Source: Bin5 sp022821545 (GTDB taxonomy: Bacteria; Chloroflexota; Anaerolineae; Caldilineales; Caldilineaceae). Taken from it: a stretch of DNA of 64,000 nucleotides. Each line of letters starts with the position of its first letter. Positions within the stretch are counted from its first letter, which is position 1. Positions 24,574-35,676 of the stretch are shown here, one piece after another. Both the position numbers and the translations under genes were made by a program. The stretch is taken from the NCBI GenBank assembly GCA_963664085.2, contig CAXXLO010000002.1:1860001-1924000 (forward strand), in the 5' to 3' direction. The notes under the pieces are model-generated. The model ran no database searches. It saw nothing but the letters and a program-made list of their open reading frames with translations, and was not told the origin of the DNA.

Positions 24574-27500
24574 ATGGTAGTACCTGCGAAACTGAACGAA
24601 TTCAACCACGCTGAGGACCCGGCCCGTCGGCTTCTGGAGAGATTGGCGTGGACTTACGTGCCGCGCGAGACCCTTGCAGCGGAGCGCGGCAACGAAAGGG
24701 AGGTTCTGCTGAAAGGGCGTCTGAAGGCGGCCCTGATGCGTCTTAACGAATGGATGACCGAGGAGCAAGCGGACCGCGCCATCTTCGACCTTGAACACAT
24801 CGCCGCCACTGGCATGGCCCGCAACCAGGCGGTCCACGAGTACCTCACCTACGGGATGCCCTTGACCGTGGACGGACTGCGGGGAAGAGATTCCCGCATC
24901 GTCCGCTTCTTCGACTTCGAGCGCCCCGATGGCGGCCGCAATGAGTTCGTCGTCACAACCCAGTTTCGGGTTCGCCGTGGCAACGAGCGGGGCGGGTCAG
25001 AGGACGACGAGCGCATGGTCATCCCCGACCTGGTACTGTTCGTCAACGGCATCCCATTAGTGGTGATGGAGGCCAAGTCGCCGTCGCTCTTGGATGTTTG
25101 GAAGTCGCAGGCTGTGCGACAGCTTCGCCGTTACCAGGAGGCGGGACCGGAGTGGCAGGGGAGCGGCGCACCCGAACTCTTTTACTACAATCTGCTCTGC
25201 GTGGCCCACTGTGGGGCTGCTGCTGCCTACGCCGCCCTCGGCGCTTCCGAGAACGCCTACTTCGAGTGGAAATCGACGCTGCCGCGTTCAGAGGATGAGA
25301 TCCGCCAGCATTTCGGCGTCGAGCCACAGGGGCCAAGCGCAACTCATCGTCGGGTTGCTGTCTCCGGCGCCCCTGCTGGAGATCCTGCGGGACTACGTGG
25401 TCTACGAGCCAGAGCGGGGACGGCTAGTCAAAAAGCTGCCGCGCTACCAGCAGTACCGCGCGGTCCGCGCTGCCTTGGAGCGATTGCTCGCTGGCCGTAA
25501 GCCGGAGGCCCGGGGTGGAGTTGTATGGCACACCCAGGGGTCAGGCAAGTCGCTGACCATGCTGTGGCTTGCGACAAAGCTGCGCCGGGAGCCTCGCCTG
25601 GGCAATCCCCACCATCATCGTGGTTACCGACCGCACCCAACTGGACCGGCAGATCACCGGCACCTTCGAGCGGTGCGGCTTTCCCGCGCCGGAACAGGCG
25701 TCCTCCAGCCGGCGCCTGCGTCGACTACTCACTACCGGCACAGGCCGCACGGTTATGACCACCATCCAAAAATTCGAGGAGGCGTTGACGTCTCCTGAGG
25801 GCGAGCTTGATGTGCTCAACGCCTCTCAGGACGTTATAGTCATGGTGGACGAGGCCCACCGCACTCAATACGGCATCCCTCGGTGGACGCTTGTCCAAGG
25901 CGCTGCCCAACGCGGCCCTTATCGGGTTCACTGGAACACCCATAGAGAGGGACTACAAGCGCAGCACCATTGGGCGCTTCGGCGCGCTCATCGACGTCTA
26001 TACCATTCCACAGTCGGTAGCGGATGGCGCGACGGTGCCAATCTTTTACGAAGCCCGCCTGCCCGAACTTGCCGTTCGAGGGGCCGGAGACATTGGACAG
26101 GTTGTACGAAGCCATGTTCGGCGCCGAACCTCCTGCGATTCAGGCGCAAATTCGCCGACGCTATGCCAATAAAGAGACGGTGGGGCGGGAGCGGAGCGGC
26201 GCATCGAGATGATCGCCCTGGACATCGCCGAACATTTCAAGGAACGGGGTGCGTCCCAACGGGTTCAAGGTCCAAGTTGTCGCGCCCAGCCGGGCTGCCG
26301 CCCTGCGCTACGCAGAGCGGTTGAGAGACTTTGGCCTTAGCGCCCTATCCCATCATCACCACGGTCCCCAACGACGGACCGGAGTTCAAGGCGGCCCGCG
26401 AACTCGACCGGGAGCAGGTTGAAAACGCATTCGTCGATCCGGAGGGAGAGCCGGAGGCGCTGGTCGTGGGTCGACATGCTGTTGACCGGTTTCAACGCGC
26501 CCGTAGAGCAGGTGCTCTACTTGGACAAGGCGCTTCGGGAGCACGGGCTGCTCCAGGCCATTGCGAGGGTCAACCGTCCCTTCTCCCACCGCCGGGACGG
26601 AGTGGAGACCGAGAAGACCCACGGTCTGGTCGTGGACTACCACGGCGTATCCCGGGACCTTGATGACGCCCTTTCCACCTTTGACTGGCCGGACGTGCAA
26701 GACACGATGCAGGAGATGGACGAGGACCCGGCGGCCGGTCGTCGAGGCGGCGGCTGTCCAGGCGGAAGTCACATTTCAGGGGCCGGGAACTCAGTGACAC
26801 CTGGGCGTGCGTCAGCGTCTTTGCACCGGACGCCTCCACAGAGGGGCAACTTCAAAGCCGACCTGTTTCGAGCGGTTCAACGCTGACTATCGCCAATTCT
26901 CACGCCTCATGGATCGCTTCCTGCCCGACCCGCGCGCGCTGGACTACACGGACCGGCTAGCGCGGCTTACGGAGATACGCGCCTACGCCCGCGCCCAGTT
27001 CCTTCGTGAGGACGCTGACGCAGACTGGACCGAGATCGGGGCTAAGGTGAAGAAGCTGGTGGACGAAACGCATCAGTGCCCAGGTACGGGAGTTGATGCG
27101 GCCGGTATCCATCCTCGATCAAGACTTCGAGCAGAAAGATCGCCGCCCTTCCTCATGACGAGGCCCGGGCCTCGATCATGGAGCACGCGATCAGGGCGCA
27201 GATACACGAACGCCTGGCCGACAACCCCGCTTTCTTCGAAAAGCTCTCAGCACAGCTCGAGCGCATCATTCAAGACCTTCGCAATCGGTTGATCGACTCG
27301 GCAGAGGCGTGCCGCTACCTTGCCCTGCTGCGCCAGGATGTTCGAAGCGAAGCCGACATCGCCGCAGAACGCGGTCTGTCCCCTGTCGCCTTTGCCATCT
27401 ACGAACTGCTGGATGAACGGTCACAGGAGGACGTCTCTCCCTCGCAGTTACGTGAGGAGAAAGCACAGTACCGAACATCTATCGATGAGAGTACGAAGAG

Positions 27501-27696
27501 CGTTGCTCTAAAGGTCCAGGCAGTCGTCGACCGGCACTACACCGTTGTGGACTGGCAGTCGAACTTGGAGGTCCTGCGGGAGATGCGCCGGGACATCAAG
27601 CGTGTGCTCAGGCCCACGGGCGATTACACCGAAGTCCAGTTGGACGAACTGGCGAACCGGATCGTCGAAATGGCGCGCAGGAGGAGAGAACGGTGA
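24574..27696 (+). pseudogene. hsdR: Type I restriction endonuclease HsdR broken by multiple frameshifts
   Basis: Conserved blocks appear in order but in different frames: nuclease DLVLFVNGIPLVVMEAK near 25030, HTQGSGKSLTMLW near 25530, VVTDRTQLDRQITGTF near 25625, DEAHRTQYG near 25850, GFTGTPIERDY near 25930, DMLLTGFNAPVEQVLYLDK near 26480, and the C-terminal helical domain from 26870. At least eight frame changes are needed across 3.1 kb. The summed length equals a normal HsdR of about 1,040 aa, so the damage is by small indels, not by deletion. Confidence 0.88.
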
Positions 27697-28421
27697 GCGA
27701 GCGGGGCAGTGTCCGCTTCGGCAACACGACCATCGGCTACGAGGTGCGCCGCAGCAAACGGCGCAGGAAGACGGTGCAGATCACGATGGACGGCGGCGGC
27801 GTGCAGGTTGCCGCACCCATGACGACGCCGGAGGACGAACTGCGTGCCATCGTGCGCCGGCGGGCGCCCTGGATACTCAGCCATGCATCAAGTGAGATGC
27901 TGGAAACCGCGCCGAAACGCTTCGTCAGCGGCGAGACGCTGCCATACCTGGGACGCAACGCCCGCATGATCGTCGATACCGGGGAGGTGCGCTTGCCGGA
28001 GGTCCGTTTCGACCACTGGCGGTTCCGGGTGGCTGTGCCTGAAGGTCTCGAAGGTGAGGAACGGCAACAGCGTATCCGGCGCGCCATCGTCGGATGGTAT
28101 CGGGGCCGGGCCGCCGAGAGGCTGCCGAACCTTGTTAAACGCTGGTGGCCTCGGCTCGGCCAGGGAGAACGGTCGCGGGTGCTCGTACGCGATCAACGCC
28201 AACGGTGGGGTAGTTGCGCGCCCGATGGCACCCTCCGCTTTAACTGGCGCGCCATGATGCTTCCTCCAGCGCTTATTGAGTATATCGTCGTCCACGAGTT
28301 GGCCCACCTGACCCATCGGAACCACTCGACGGACTTCTGGAGCTTGGTGGCTGAGGCTATGCCCGACGCTCAGCAGCGCCGCCAACGCCTTCGGGAAGCG
28401 GGGCGCACGCTTCCCTTGTGA
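27693..28421 (+). CDS. YgjP-like metallopeptidase (SprT/M48-type) linked to hsdR
   Basis: The 242-aa protein starts at GTG overlapping the hsdR TGA by 4 bp. The C-terminal half has the zinc motif HELAHLTHRNHS (HExxH) and the upstream RWGSCAPDGTLRFNWRAMML block typical of YgjP/DUF45 peptidases. These genes frequently follow type I restriction genes; a role in removing or controlling HsdR is suggested by that linkage but unproven. The frame is intact. Confidence 0.9.
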   Translation: MSERGSVRFGNTTIGYEVRRSKRRRKTVQITMDGGGVQVAAPMTTPEDELRAIVRRRAPWILSHASSEMLETAPKRFVSGETLPYLGRNARMIVDTGEVRLPEVRFDHWRFRVAVPEGLEGEERQQRIRRAIVGWYRGRAAERLPNLVKRWWPRLGQGERSRVLVRDQRQRWGSCAPDGTLRFNWRAMMLPPALIEYIVVHELAHLTHRNHSTDFWSLVAEAMPDAQQRRQRLREAGRTLPL

Positions 28422-29519
28422 AACAGCGCGCGACATCCCCTTACTGACACTTGTTGGCTGCGGGCGATATCCACCCCTTGCTACTCTTGATGCATGGCCC
28501 CCTCAGACAGATGCTGTACCACCTCAGCCAGATGCCGTTCATAGACCCTGCCTTTAGCCCTACCGTCCCAGAGGCCGGCCCTACTTCGCAGGCCCAATCC
28601 ATCCGGTCCACGCGACTCGTCGCGACCTTCCAACGGAACAACAGCGGCCGCAACAGGCGTTGGTCGGCATCGAGACGCCCACGCCCGGGCTGCTTGAGGA
28701 TGAGCCCGACGATCCGGAGACGCTGGCGCCTGGCGGAAGTTCACTACGCCACCATTCAAGCCATCAATAGCTTGGGTCGTCGCTTCAACTGCCGCTTGGT
28801 TTTTTATCCTGCCTTCATTATGCATCTCATCAGGTCTTGATTGGAGATGCCTCGGTTATTGAGACTTAGGTCTTTTCTGATAGCCAGCAGCAAATTACCG
28901 GCGGCTAGAATTAACGGGAAAGTAGAGTACATCCACACCCAAGCGAGCGTCGCGGATCAGCAGCGAACATTGCACTATGCATGGGCCAAATCTACCATAA
29001 CGCAGACCAATCCACTCAACAGAGCCTACCCTTCCCCCTATATGGCTGCCCCCACTGTCTAAACCACGAAATGGGAAAAGCGGGACGCATCCGACCCGGT
29101 TGGGCTACATCCCCGCCGCCGGCGTACATCCCCAAATCGGGGCGAACTCGCGCAAACCTCTGGCAGCGGCAGACCCACGTCCCAGCCCGCAATCCGATCT
29201 GCGGCAAAAGAAACAGCAGCTCACTCCTCCTCGCAGTCCCTCCCTCACTCCTCTCTCCTCTCCGCTCACTTCTCGCAGTTGCGTCCGTAGAAAACCTGTG
29301 TTACTCTTTGCGCGATTCCGATACTTGATGCAGCGGCCTGCGTTTGGGCGCACGCCCCTGCATACCACGAGGCCCAATCTCGTGATAGTTTCGTGCTATC
29401 ACTGGTCTGGGCCTTTCCGCGTTCAGTGCAACCGAAGCGAAGGCCCGGCCCCAACAACCATCTTCCCCGCCAGCCGGGCACACAACCGCTGGCCGGCACA
29501 TCTCAAGGAGAAACTGACT
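28422..29519. other. 1.1-kb interval without an intact gene
   Basis: Near 28495 a plus-strand frame begins HGPLRQMLYHLSQMPFID, which resembles the start of winged-helix replication-relaxation-type proteins, but the similarity ends quickly. The right copy of the 48-bp repeat lies at 29047-29094. Nothing else is recognised. Confidence 0.4.
29047..29094 (+). repeat. 48-bp imperfect direct repeat, right copy
   Basis: Matches 15797-15844 at 35 of 48 positions in the same orientation, including ACCACGAAATGGGAAAA and GCATCCG. No flanking integrase or tRNA gene is visible. Confidence 0.6.
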
Positions 29520-30524
29520 GTGGCAAGAACACAATGCTGTGGCATCAAGAAAGACGGCACACCCTGCCAGGGAACCGCCCTCGAACAGTTCGGCGGCCTC
29601 TGCATCGCACACGGCCCGTCCCCCGAACAGGCCCATGAGTGGCGCTCCCGCGGCGGCAAAAACTCCGCCGCCGCCGTCCGCTTCGCCAAAAACATCGCCG
29701 AACCTGTCCAAGAGCTGCTTGAACTCCTCAAAGAGTGCAGGCAAAAGGTCTTGGACGGAACCCTCAGCGCCGCCAACAGCAACGCCATCTCCAACAACGT
29801 CAAAATGGCGCTCGAGGCCTACAGCCGCGCCGAAGAAGCCATGGAGAAAGAACGCGCCGAAGAAGTCCGGGCCGCCGCCGCCGAACACCTCGGCGTGCCC
29901 GCCAACCTTGAAGTCCTCGAAGAGGCCGACCGCATCTATGCCAAGCTCGAGCGCCGCCGCGCCGAGGCCCTCGTCGAACAGGGCTTCGCCCGCTTCACCG
30001 AACCGGCCGGCCCCGGACAGCCCCCCCAGGTGGCCCTCAACAAGAAAGGGCAGACCCGCTTCGGCCACCTTTACTTTGAAAACAGGCAGATTTTTCTGGA
30101 AAAAATAGATGACAATCTGATTGAATTCCAGATCGATGGACCCCGCCTTCCCGAGATTCCCGATCTTCCCGTACTCACCAACATGTTGAATGGTCTGAAA
30201 GTGGATATCGAAGACACGCAGTCCCTTATGGCGCAGCAGAGCGCTGAGGGTCCGTTCGACCCCCTGACCGGTCGGGCTTTCACCAAACTCCCGGCCTGCG
30301 TGACAGTCAGTCCCACGCGCGGCCACTACCACTACTGCTTCGACGACCCGCACGAAGCGCTGGCGGAGCAGCTCGAATATATCAAAGAGGTGCATGACAG
30401 GATTGAAGAGACCTCTGAGATGGAAGAGTACAAACGCAGGCTGGCAGCGCAGGAAAAGGAGAAAAGAGACCGGGCATACTTTGAAGCCCGTCTCAAGGCC
30501 GCAGGGGAAGCTGACAAATCTTAA
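29520..30524 (+). CDS. Cys-rich-finger helical protein, unknown
   Basis: Start GTG 29520 is preceded by AAGGAG, giving 334 aa. The N-terminus MARTQCCGIKKDGTPCQGTA, then GGLCIAHG has a C-x(n)-C-x(n)-C-x2-H zinc-finger-like pattern seen in small phage and mobile-element proteins. A long Ala/Glu helical stretch follows (ECRQKVLDGTLSAANSNAIS), and a charged coiled-coil ends the protein (MEEYKRRLAAQEKEKRDRAY). The finger plus helical layout recalls terminase small subunits, but this is weak. No partner gene is present. Confidence 0.6.
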   Translation: MARTQCCGIKKDGTPCQGTALEQFGGLCIAHGPSPEQAHEWRSRGGKNSAAAVRFAKNIAEPVQELLELLKECRQKVLDGTLSAANSNAISNNVKMALEAYSRAEEAMEKERAEEVRAAAAEHLGVPANLEVLEEADRIYAKLERRRAEALVEQGFARFTEPAGPGQPPQVALNKKGQTRFGHLYFENRQIFLEKIDDNLIEFQIDGPRLPEIPDLPVLTNMLNGLKVDIEDTQSLMAQQSAEGPFDPLTGRAFTKLPACVTVSPTRGHYHYCFDDPHEALAEQLEYIKEVHDRIEETSEMEEYKRRLAAQEKEKRDRAYFEARLKAAGEADKS

Positions 30525-31169
30525 CTGTCAGCCCTTAGCAGCCAGCCCTTAGCTGCCAGCCCTGTCCCCCGCCGCCGCAGCATCCGCCGCAATAGTGGGC
30601 ACAGACAGGGCACAAACAAATAACATATAAACCCAACCTGCGCCTACCGGCCAGCGGCTGTATACCCCTACCCGCCGCCCGCCCCCAAAACCGCAAATCC
30701 ACCCCAATCTCCCCCAAAACCGCCCAAAATCACCCCTCGCGCCCCCCAATCCCCGCCCAAACGCCCCCGCCGCCCCGCCCCACCTCCCCAACCCCTCACC
30801 AAACACCCACAACCCGCCCTACCCCCCCAATCTCCCCCGGATCTCTCGTATTCTCTCGCCCATTCTCGCACTTTCCCACACATCCCCCGCGCCACATCCA
30901 CCCACCCCCTGCCCCCCTGAACCGCCGCAGTACCAAAAACTGAAAACCAAAAACCAAAAACCGCCGTCCCACCTTGACCCGCCTTCCTATCGGCTTTATA
31001 ATCCACTTATAACGAAATTCACTTGCTTTTCCCCCGGCTGTAGGGTATATTTGGAGTATGGTGGGCAAATGGACGCATAGCGCGTTCCCTTTTGCATTCG
31101 TACGCGACTGTGGCATTTCGGAACTGGCGATAGGCCGGAGTCGCGAAAGCCTTTGACAGGAACAACGGC
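30525..31169. other. 645-bp intergenic interval with G-depleted C-rich tract
   Basis: From 30525 to 30580 there are three imperfect copies of CAGCCCTTAGC. From about 30661 to 30920 the plus strand is mostly C and A with very few G (runs such as CCCCCCAATCCCCGCCC). An AAAACTGAAAACC repeat lies at about 30935-30960. No convincing open frame; codon structure is lacking. Confidence 0.75.
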
Positions 31170-31967
<798 letters not shown>

Positions 31968-32044
31968 CCGCGGCGGTCAGCGAGCTGCTGTGGCCGGCCG
32001 GTTGCAACGTAAGAAATGAAATTCAGATACATTGAGAGTGTGGG

Positions 32045-33823
32045 ATGACTCAAGCAACTGCTGTGGCAGAGGTGCCCGCGAACGATTTGGCGCTTACACC
32101 CGAACTTGCGGATGCGGTGGTGGGCACGTGGGCCGAGGATACCGAAACCGCCTATTTCATCGCGCCGGACAGGATTCTGGACGTGCTGGCCCATCTGCGC
32201 GATGCGCAGGGCTATGATCTTCTCTCCAACCTGACCTGCATAGATTACCAGGGCTACGGCGGCAAGCTGCGCGCCGATGTGAGCGAGCGGCTGGACGTCG
32301 TCTACCACCTGTACAGCACTCGGCGCGGCGGTGGCTCCGTCGCGCTGCACGTGCGCGTGCCGGCGGACGATACGGTGCCGAGCGCGACCTCGGTTTACCC
32401 GGGCGCGAACCTGCAGGAACGGGAAGTCTACGACCTCTTCGGCGTCAAGTTTGACGGCCATCCGAATCTGCGCCGCATCCTGCTCTGGGACGGTTTCAAC
32501 GGGCACCCCATGCGCAAGGACTGGCACGAGGCCTATTACGAAGAGGACGCCAAACCGTTCCGCAGCCGCCATCCCAAGGGCGAATACGCCTTCCACGAAG
32601 ACAAGCTGCCTTGGGCCAAAAACACCACCTATCCGGCCGGATGGGACCCGGACTCGTGGCAGGAGGCCGTCGCCTATGTGCCCGTCAGCCAGGCCCCCCA
32701 GCACGAGAACCAGTCGCACCTCGACACCGAGAGCATCGTGGTCAACCTGGGACCCCATCACCCGAGCACGCACGGCGTCTTCCGCATGCTGACGCGCGTC
32801 GAGGGCGAGACGATCCTGGCGCTCGAGCCGGAGATGGGCTATCTGCACCGCAATCACGAAAAAATCGGTGAGCGCAACACCTGGCTGATGAACATGCCGT
32901 TCACCGACCGGCTCGACTATCTGAACTCGATGAGCAACAACTGGGCCTACGCGCTGGCCGTGGAAAAACTGGCCGGCATCGAAGTGCCGGAGCGGGCCGA
33001 ATACCTGCGCGTGATCATGGCGGAGTTCACCCGCATCGTCAATCACACCTGGTCGATCGGCTTCATCCTCAACGACCTCGGCGCGCTGCAGACGCCGGCC
33101 CTGTACGCGATCGAAGAGCGGGAGATGATCCTCGACATGTTCGAAGCGGTGTCGGGCGCGCGCATGATGTGCAACTACATGCGCTTTGGCGGCGTGGTGC
33201 GCGATCTGCCGGAGGGCTGGCGCGAGCAGGCCGCCTATCTCGCCAACGACCGCCTGCCGCGGGCCCTCGATGAGTTGGACCGGCTGCTGACCGAGAACGA
33301 AATCCTGAAGGCGCGCGGACGCGGCGTCGGCTACCTCGCGGTCGAGGACCTGATCGCCCTCAGTGTCACCGGGCCGATGATCCGCGCCGGCGGCCTGGCC
33401 TACGACATCCGCAAGGCCGAGCCCTACGGCATCTACGACCGTTTCGACTTTGACATCCCGACTCTCCCCAACAGCGACATCTACGACCGCTATTACATCC
33501 GGCTGCTGGAGGCGATGGAAAGCGTGCGCATCCTGCAGCAGGCGCTGCGCGACATGCCCGAGGGCGAGACGCTCGGCGGCAGGGGCGGCTACACGCTGCG
33601 GGCCCCGGAAGGCGAAGTCTACGGCCGGCTGGAGGCGCCGAAGGGCGAGCTGGGATTCTATCTGGCCAGCGACGGCAAGACCCAGCCCTGGCGCTATCAT
33701 GTGCGTTCGCCCAGCTATATCAACCTGAACGCGCTCGGCCCGATGAGCGTCGGTTACAAAGTGGCCGACGCGATCGTTATCCTGGGCGCCATCGACATCG
33801 TGCTGGGTGAAGTGGATCGGTAA
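32045..33823 (+). CDS. nuoCD: Fused NADH-quinone oxidoreductase subunit C/D
   Basis: Residues 1-215 are the NuoC (30 kDa) part with DRYHLYS-like and FNGHPMRKDWH elements; residues 230-592 are NuoD (49 kDa) with LGPHHPSTHGVFRMLTRVEG, GYLHRNHEKIGER and the C-terminal DIVLGEVDR. The two are joined in frame by a short linker around VNLGPHHPSTH. The product forms part of the quinone-binding chamber with NuoB. The fusion is known in some bacteria; here only B, CD and I are adjacent. Confidence 0.95.
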   Translation: MTQATAVAEVPANDLALTPELADAVVGTWAEDTETAYFIAPDRILDVLAHLRDAQGYDLLSNLTCIDYQGYGGKLRADVSERLDVVYHLYSTRRGGGSVALHVRVPADDTVPSATSVYPGANLQEREVYDLFGVKFDGHPNLRRILLWDGFNGHPMRKDWHEAYYEEDAKPFRSRHPKGEYAFHEDKLPWAKNTTYPAGWDPDSWQEAVAYVPVSQAPQHENQSHLDTESIVVNLGPHHPSTHGVFRMLTRVEGETILALEPEMGYLHRNHEKIGERNTWLMNMPFTDRLDYLNSMSNNWAYALAVEKLAGIEVPERAEYLRVIMAEFTRIVNHTWSIGFILNDLGALQTPALYAIEEREMILDMFEAVSGARMMCNYMRFGGVVRDLPEGWREQAAYLANDRLPRALDELDRLLTENEILKARGRGVGYLAVEDLIALSVTGPMIRAGGLAYDIRKAEPYGIYDRFDFDIPTLPNSDIYDRYYIRLLEAMESVRILQQALRDMPEGETLGGRGGYTLRAPEGEVYGRLEAPKGELGFYLASDGKTQPWRYHVRSPSYINLNALGPMSVGYKVADAIVILGAIDIVLGEVDR

Positions 33824-33979
33824 CTTCAGTTTCGAGTTTCTAGTTTCTGGTTTTCAGTTTCTGGTTTTCAGTTTCGAGTTGCCAGTTTCGAGTTTTCAGT
33901 GACTGCCCGGAACGCCTGGTTTTGCCGTTACTAAAAACTGAAAACTGACGACTAAAAACTGCACCTGGGAGTTCAAGGT
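33824..33979. repeat. AAAACTG-type intergenic repeat with hairpin potential
   Basis: Left half repeats TTTCTGGTTTTCAGTTTC several times; right half has ACTAAAAACTGAAAACTGA, its near complement. The arms can pair across about 50 bases, giving an RNA hairpin inside the nuo operon between nuoCD and nuoI. Confidence 0.7.
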
Positions 33980-34843
33980 ATGTTTGGAACAGGACTATTG
34001 AAGGGTTTGGGCGTGACTTTGAAGCACGCCCTGGATACGTTTGAGGACGACCGGGAAAGTGTGCCCGACCGTTACAAGGGCAGCCTCGAACTGGGCAACA
34101 ACCGCCGCGTGATCCAGCAGCCGATCGACCAGGAAGGGCTGCTGACGATCCAGTACCCCGAGGAGAAGCGGCTGCTGCCGGAGCGATTCCGCTATATCCC
34201 CATGCTGATCTGGGACTCGGAAAAACAGGAGGACCGCTGTACGGCCTGCGGCATCTGCGCCAAGGTCTGTCCCCCGCAATGTATCTGGATCGTGCGCGAC
34301 AGCGATGAGAACGGGAAACCGGTGACCCGTTGCTCGGAGTTTTACATCGACGCCGCGGTCTGTATGAGCTGCAGCTTCTGTGTTGAGTTCTGCCCCTTCG
34401 ACGCCATCAAAATGAACCATGACTATGAGCTGGCGGTCTACGATCGCTATCCCCAGCTTGTCTACGACATGGAGGAGCTGACCGTCCCGCTGGAGTACTA
34501 CGCCGCGCTGTGGCCGACGCAGTACGAAGAGGAGCAGGCGCGGCGCAAGGAAGAAGAGGAAGAGAAGCGCAAGCAGGAGGAGGAGAAGGCGGCCAAGGCG
34601 GCGGCCAGGGCAGCGGCCAAGAGTGCCGCGGCAGCCGAAAAGCCGGCGGCGGGCGCGCCGAAGCGCTCGGCGGCGGAGCTGCAGGCGCTGGCCAAAGAGC
34701 GGGCCGCGCAGCGGCAGGCCCAGGCGGCCGAGGGCGGTGGCGGCGATGACGACGCGGCCGCGGCCAAGAGGGCGCGCATGGAGGATCTGAAGCGCAGGGC
34801 GCAGGAGCGGGCGCGGCAGCGGAAACAGGATAGTGGTCAGTGA
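33980..34843 (+). CDS. nuoI: NADH-quinone oxidoreductase subunit I with charged C-terminal tail
   Basis: The first 165 residues form NuoI with two [4Fe-4S] motifs: CTACGICAKVCPPQC and CMSCSFCVEFCPFDAI. The remaining 120 residues are a Lys/Glu/Ala coiled-coil-like tail (ARRKEEEEEKRKQEEEKAAK), not found in the usual 160-180-aa family. It relays electrons from FMN-side clusters to N2. The tail may be a scaffold or a disordered spacer. Confidence 0.93.
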   Translation: MFGTGLLKGLGVTLKHALDTFEDDRESVPDRYKGSLELGNNRRVIQQPIDQEGLLTIQYPEEKRLLPERFRYIPMLIWDSEKQEDRCTACGICAKVCPPQCIWIVRDSDENGKPVTRCSEFYIDAAVCMSCSFCVEFCPFDAIKMNHDYELAVYDRYPQLVYDMEELTVPLEYYAALWPTQYEEEQARRKEEEEEKRKQEEEKAAKAAARAAAKSAAAAEKPAAGAPKRSAAELQALAKERAAQRQAQAAEGGGGDDDAAAAKRARMEDLKRRAQERARQRKQDSGQ

Positions 34844-34879
34844 TCAGTTGCGCCTTTTGACCGGTGAGGAGATGGGAGA

Positions 34880-35578
34880 ATGACGGTTAAAATTACATTC
34901 TACGGACATGCCACCTTTGGAGTGGACGCGGACGGAACCAGGCTGCTGATCGACCCCTTCTTGGCCCCGAACAACCCGGTGGCGCCGGCGGACGCGACCG
35001 CAGAGAGCGTTGACGCCGATGTGATGATTATTTCGCATGGGCACGCGGACCACATCGCCGATGCTATCCCGGTTGCCAAGCGCACCGGCTGCCTCGTGAT
35101 CTGCAACTTTGAGATCGGCGACTGGTTGATGGCGCAAGGGCTGGATAACGTTCACCAGCTGCACATTGGCGGCGGTTACAACTTCGACTTCGGCCGTGTA
35201 AAGCTGACGATCGCGCACCACGGCAGCGGTCTCCCGGACGGCAGCTACGGCGGCAATCCGGCCGGTATTTTGATACATTTCAATGACGGCACCGACGTCT
35301 ACTTCGCCGGCGATACCGGTCTGACCTATGATATGCGCCTTATCGGGGACGTGGGCGGCGTGGACCTGGCGGCGCTGCCGATCGGCGACAACTTCACGAT
35401 GGGGCCGGATGACGCGATTCAGGCGGCCCAGTTCGTGAAAGCCAAAAAGGTGCTCCCCTTCCACTACAATACATTCCCGCCGATTGAACAGGATGTGGAT
35501 GCCTTTGCCCGCAAGCTGCAGGACGAAACCGACATCGAGTGCGCAATTCTGAACCCCGGCGATACCCTGGACGTATAG
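34880..35578 (+). CDS. UPF0173-type MBL-fold metal-dependent hydrolase
   Basis: The 232-aa protein has HATFGVD, the metallo-beta-lactamase motif SHGHADHIADAI (HxHxDH), AHHGSG, GDTGLTYDM and HYNTFP. Length is typical. It probably hydrolyses a lactone, ester or phosphodiester; substrate unknown. GGTGAGGAG lies upstream of ATG. Confidence 0.92.
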   Translation: MTVKITFYGHATFGVDADGTRLLIDPFLAPNNPVAPADATAESVDADVMIISHGHADHIADAIPVAKRTGCLVICNFEIGDWLMAQGLDNVHQLHIGGGYNFDFGRVKLTIAHHGSGLPDGSYGGNPAGILIHFNDGTDVYFAGDTGLTYDMRLIGDVGGVDLAALPIGDNFTMGPDDAIQAAQFVKAKKVLPFHYNTFPPIEQDVDAFARKLQDETDIECAILNPGDTLDV

Positions 35579-35676
35579 AGAAACGACGGATGCTGAACGG
35601 GAGTCTTCCTGGCTGAAACGGCGCCGGCGGCCTGGGCGCCAATGTCTAGTGCGTTGGATGAGTGAAGGGAGGACGT

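Noticed and set aside
24574..27696. HsdR as a set of separate short genes
   Set aside because: Blocks follow the order of one HsdR and the sum equals its normal length; small indels explain it better.
28481..28825. Minus-strand 114-aa frame as a gene
   Set aside because: No recognisable motif or ribosome site, with a plus-strand remnant overlapping it.
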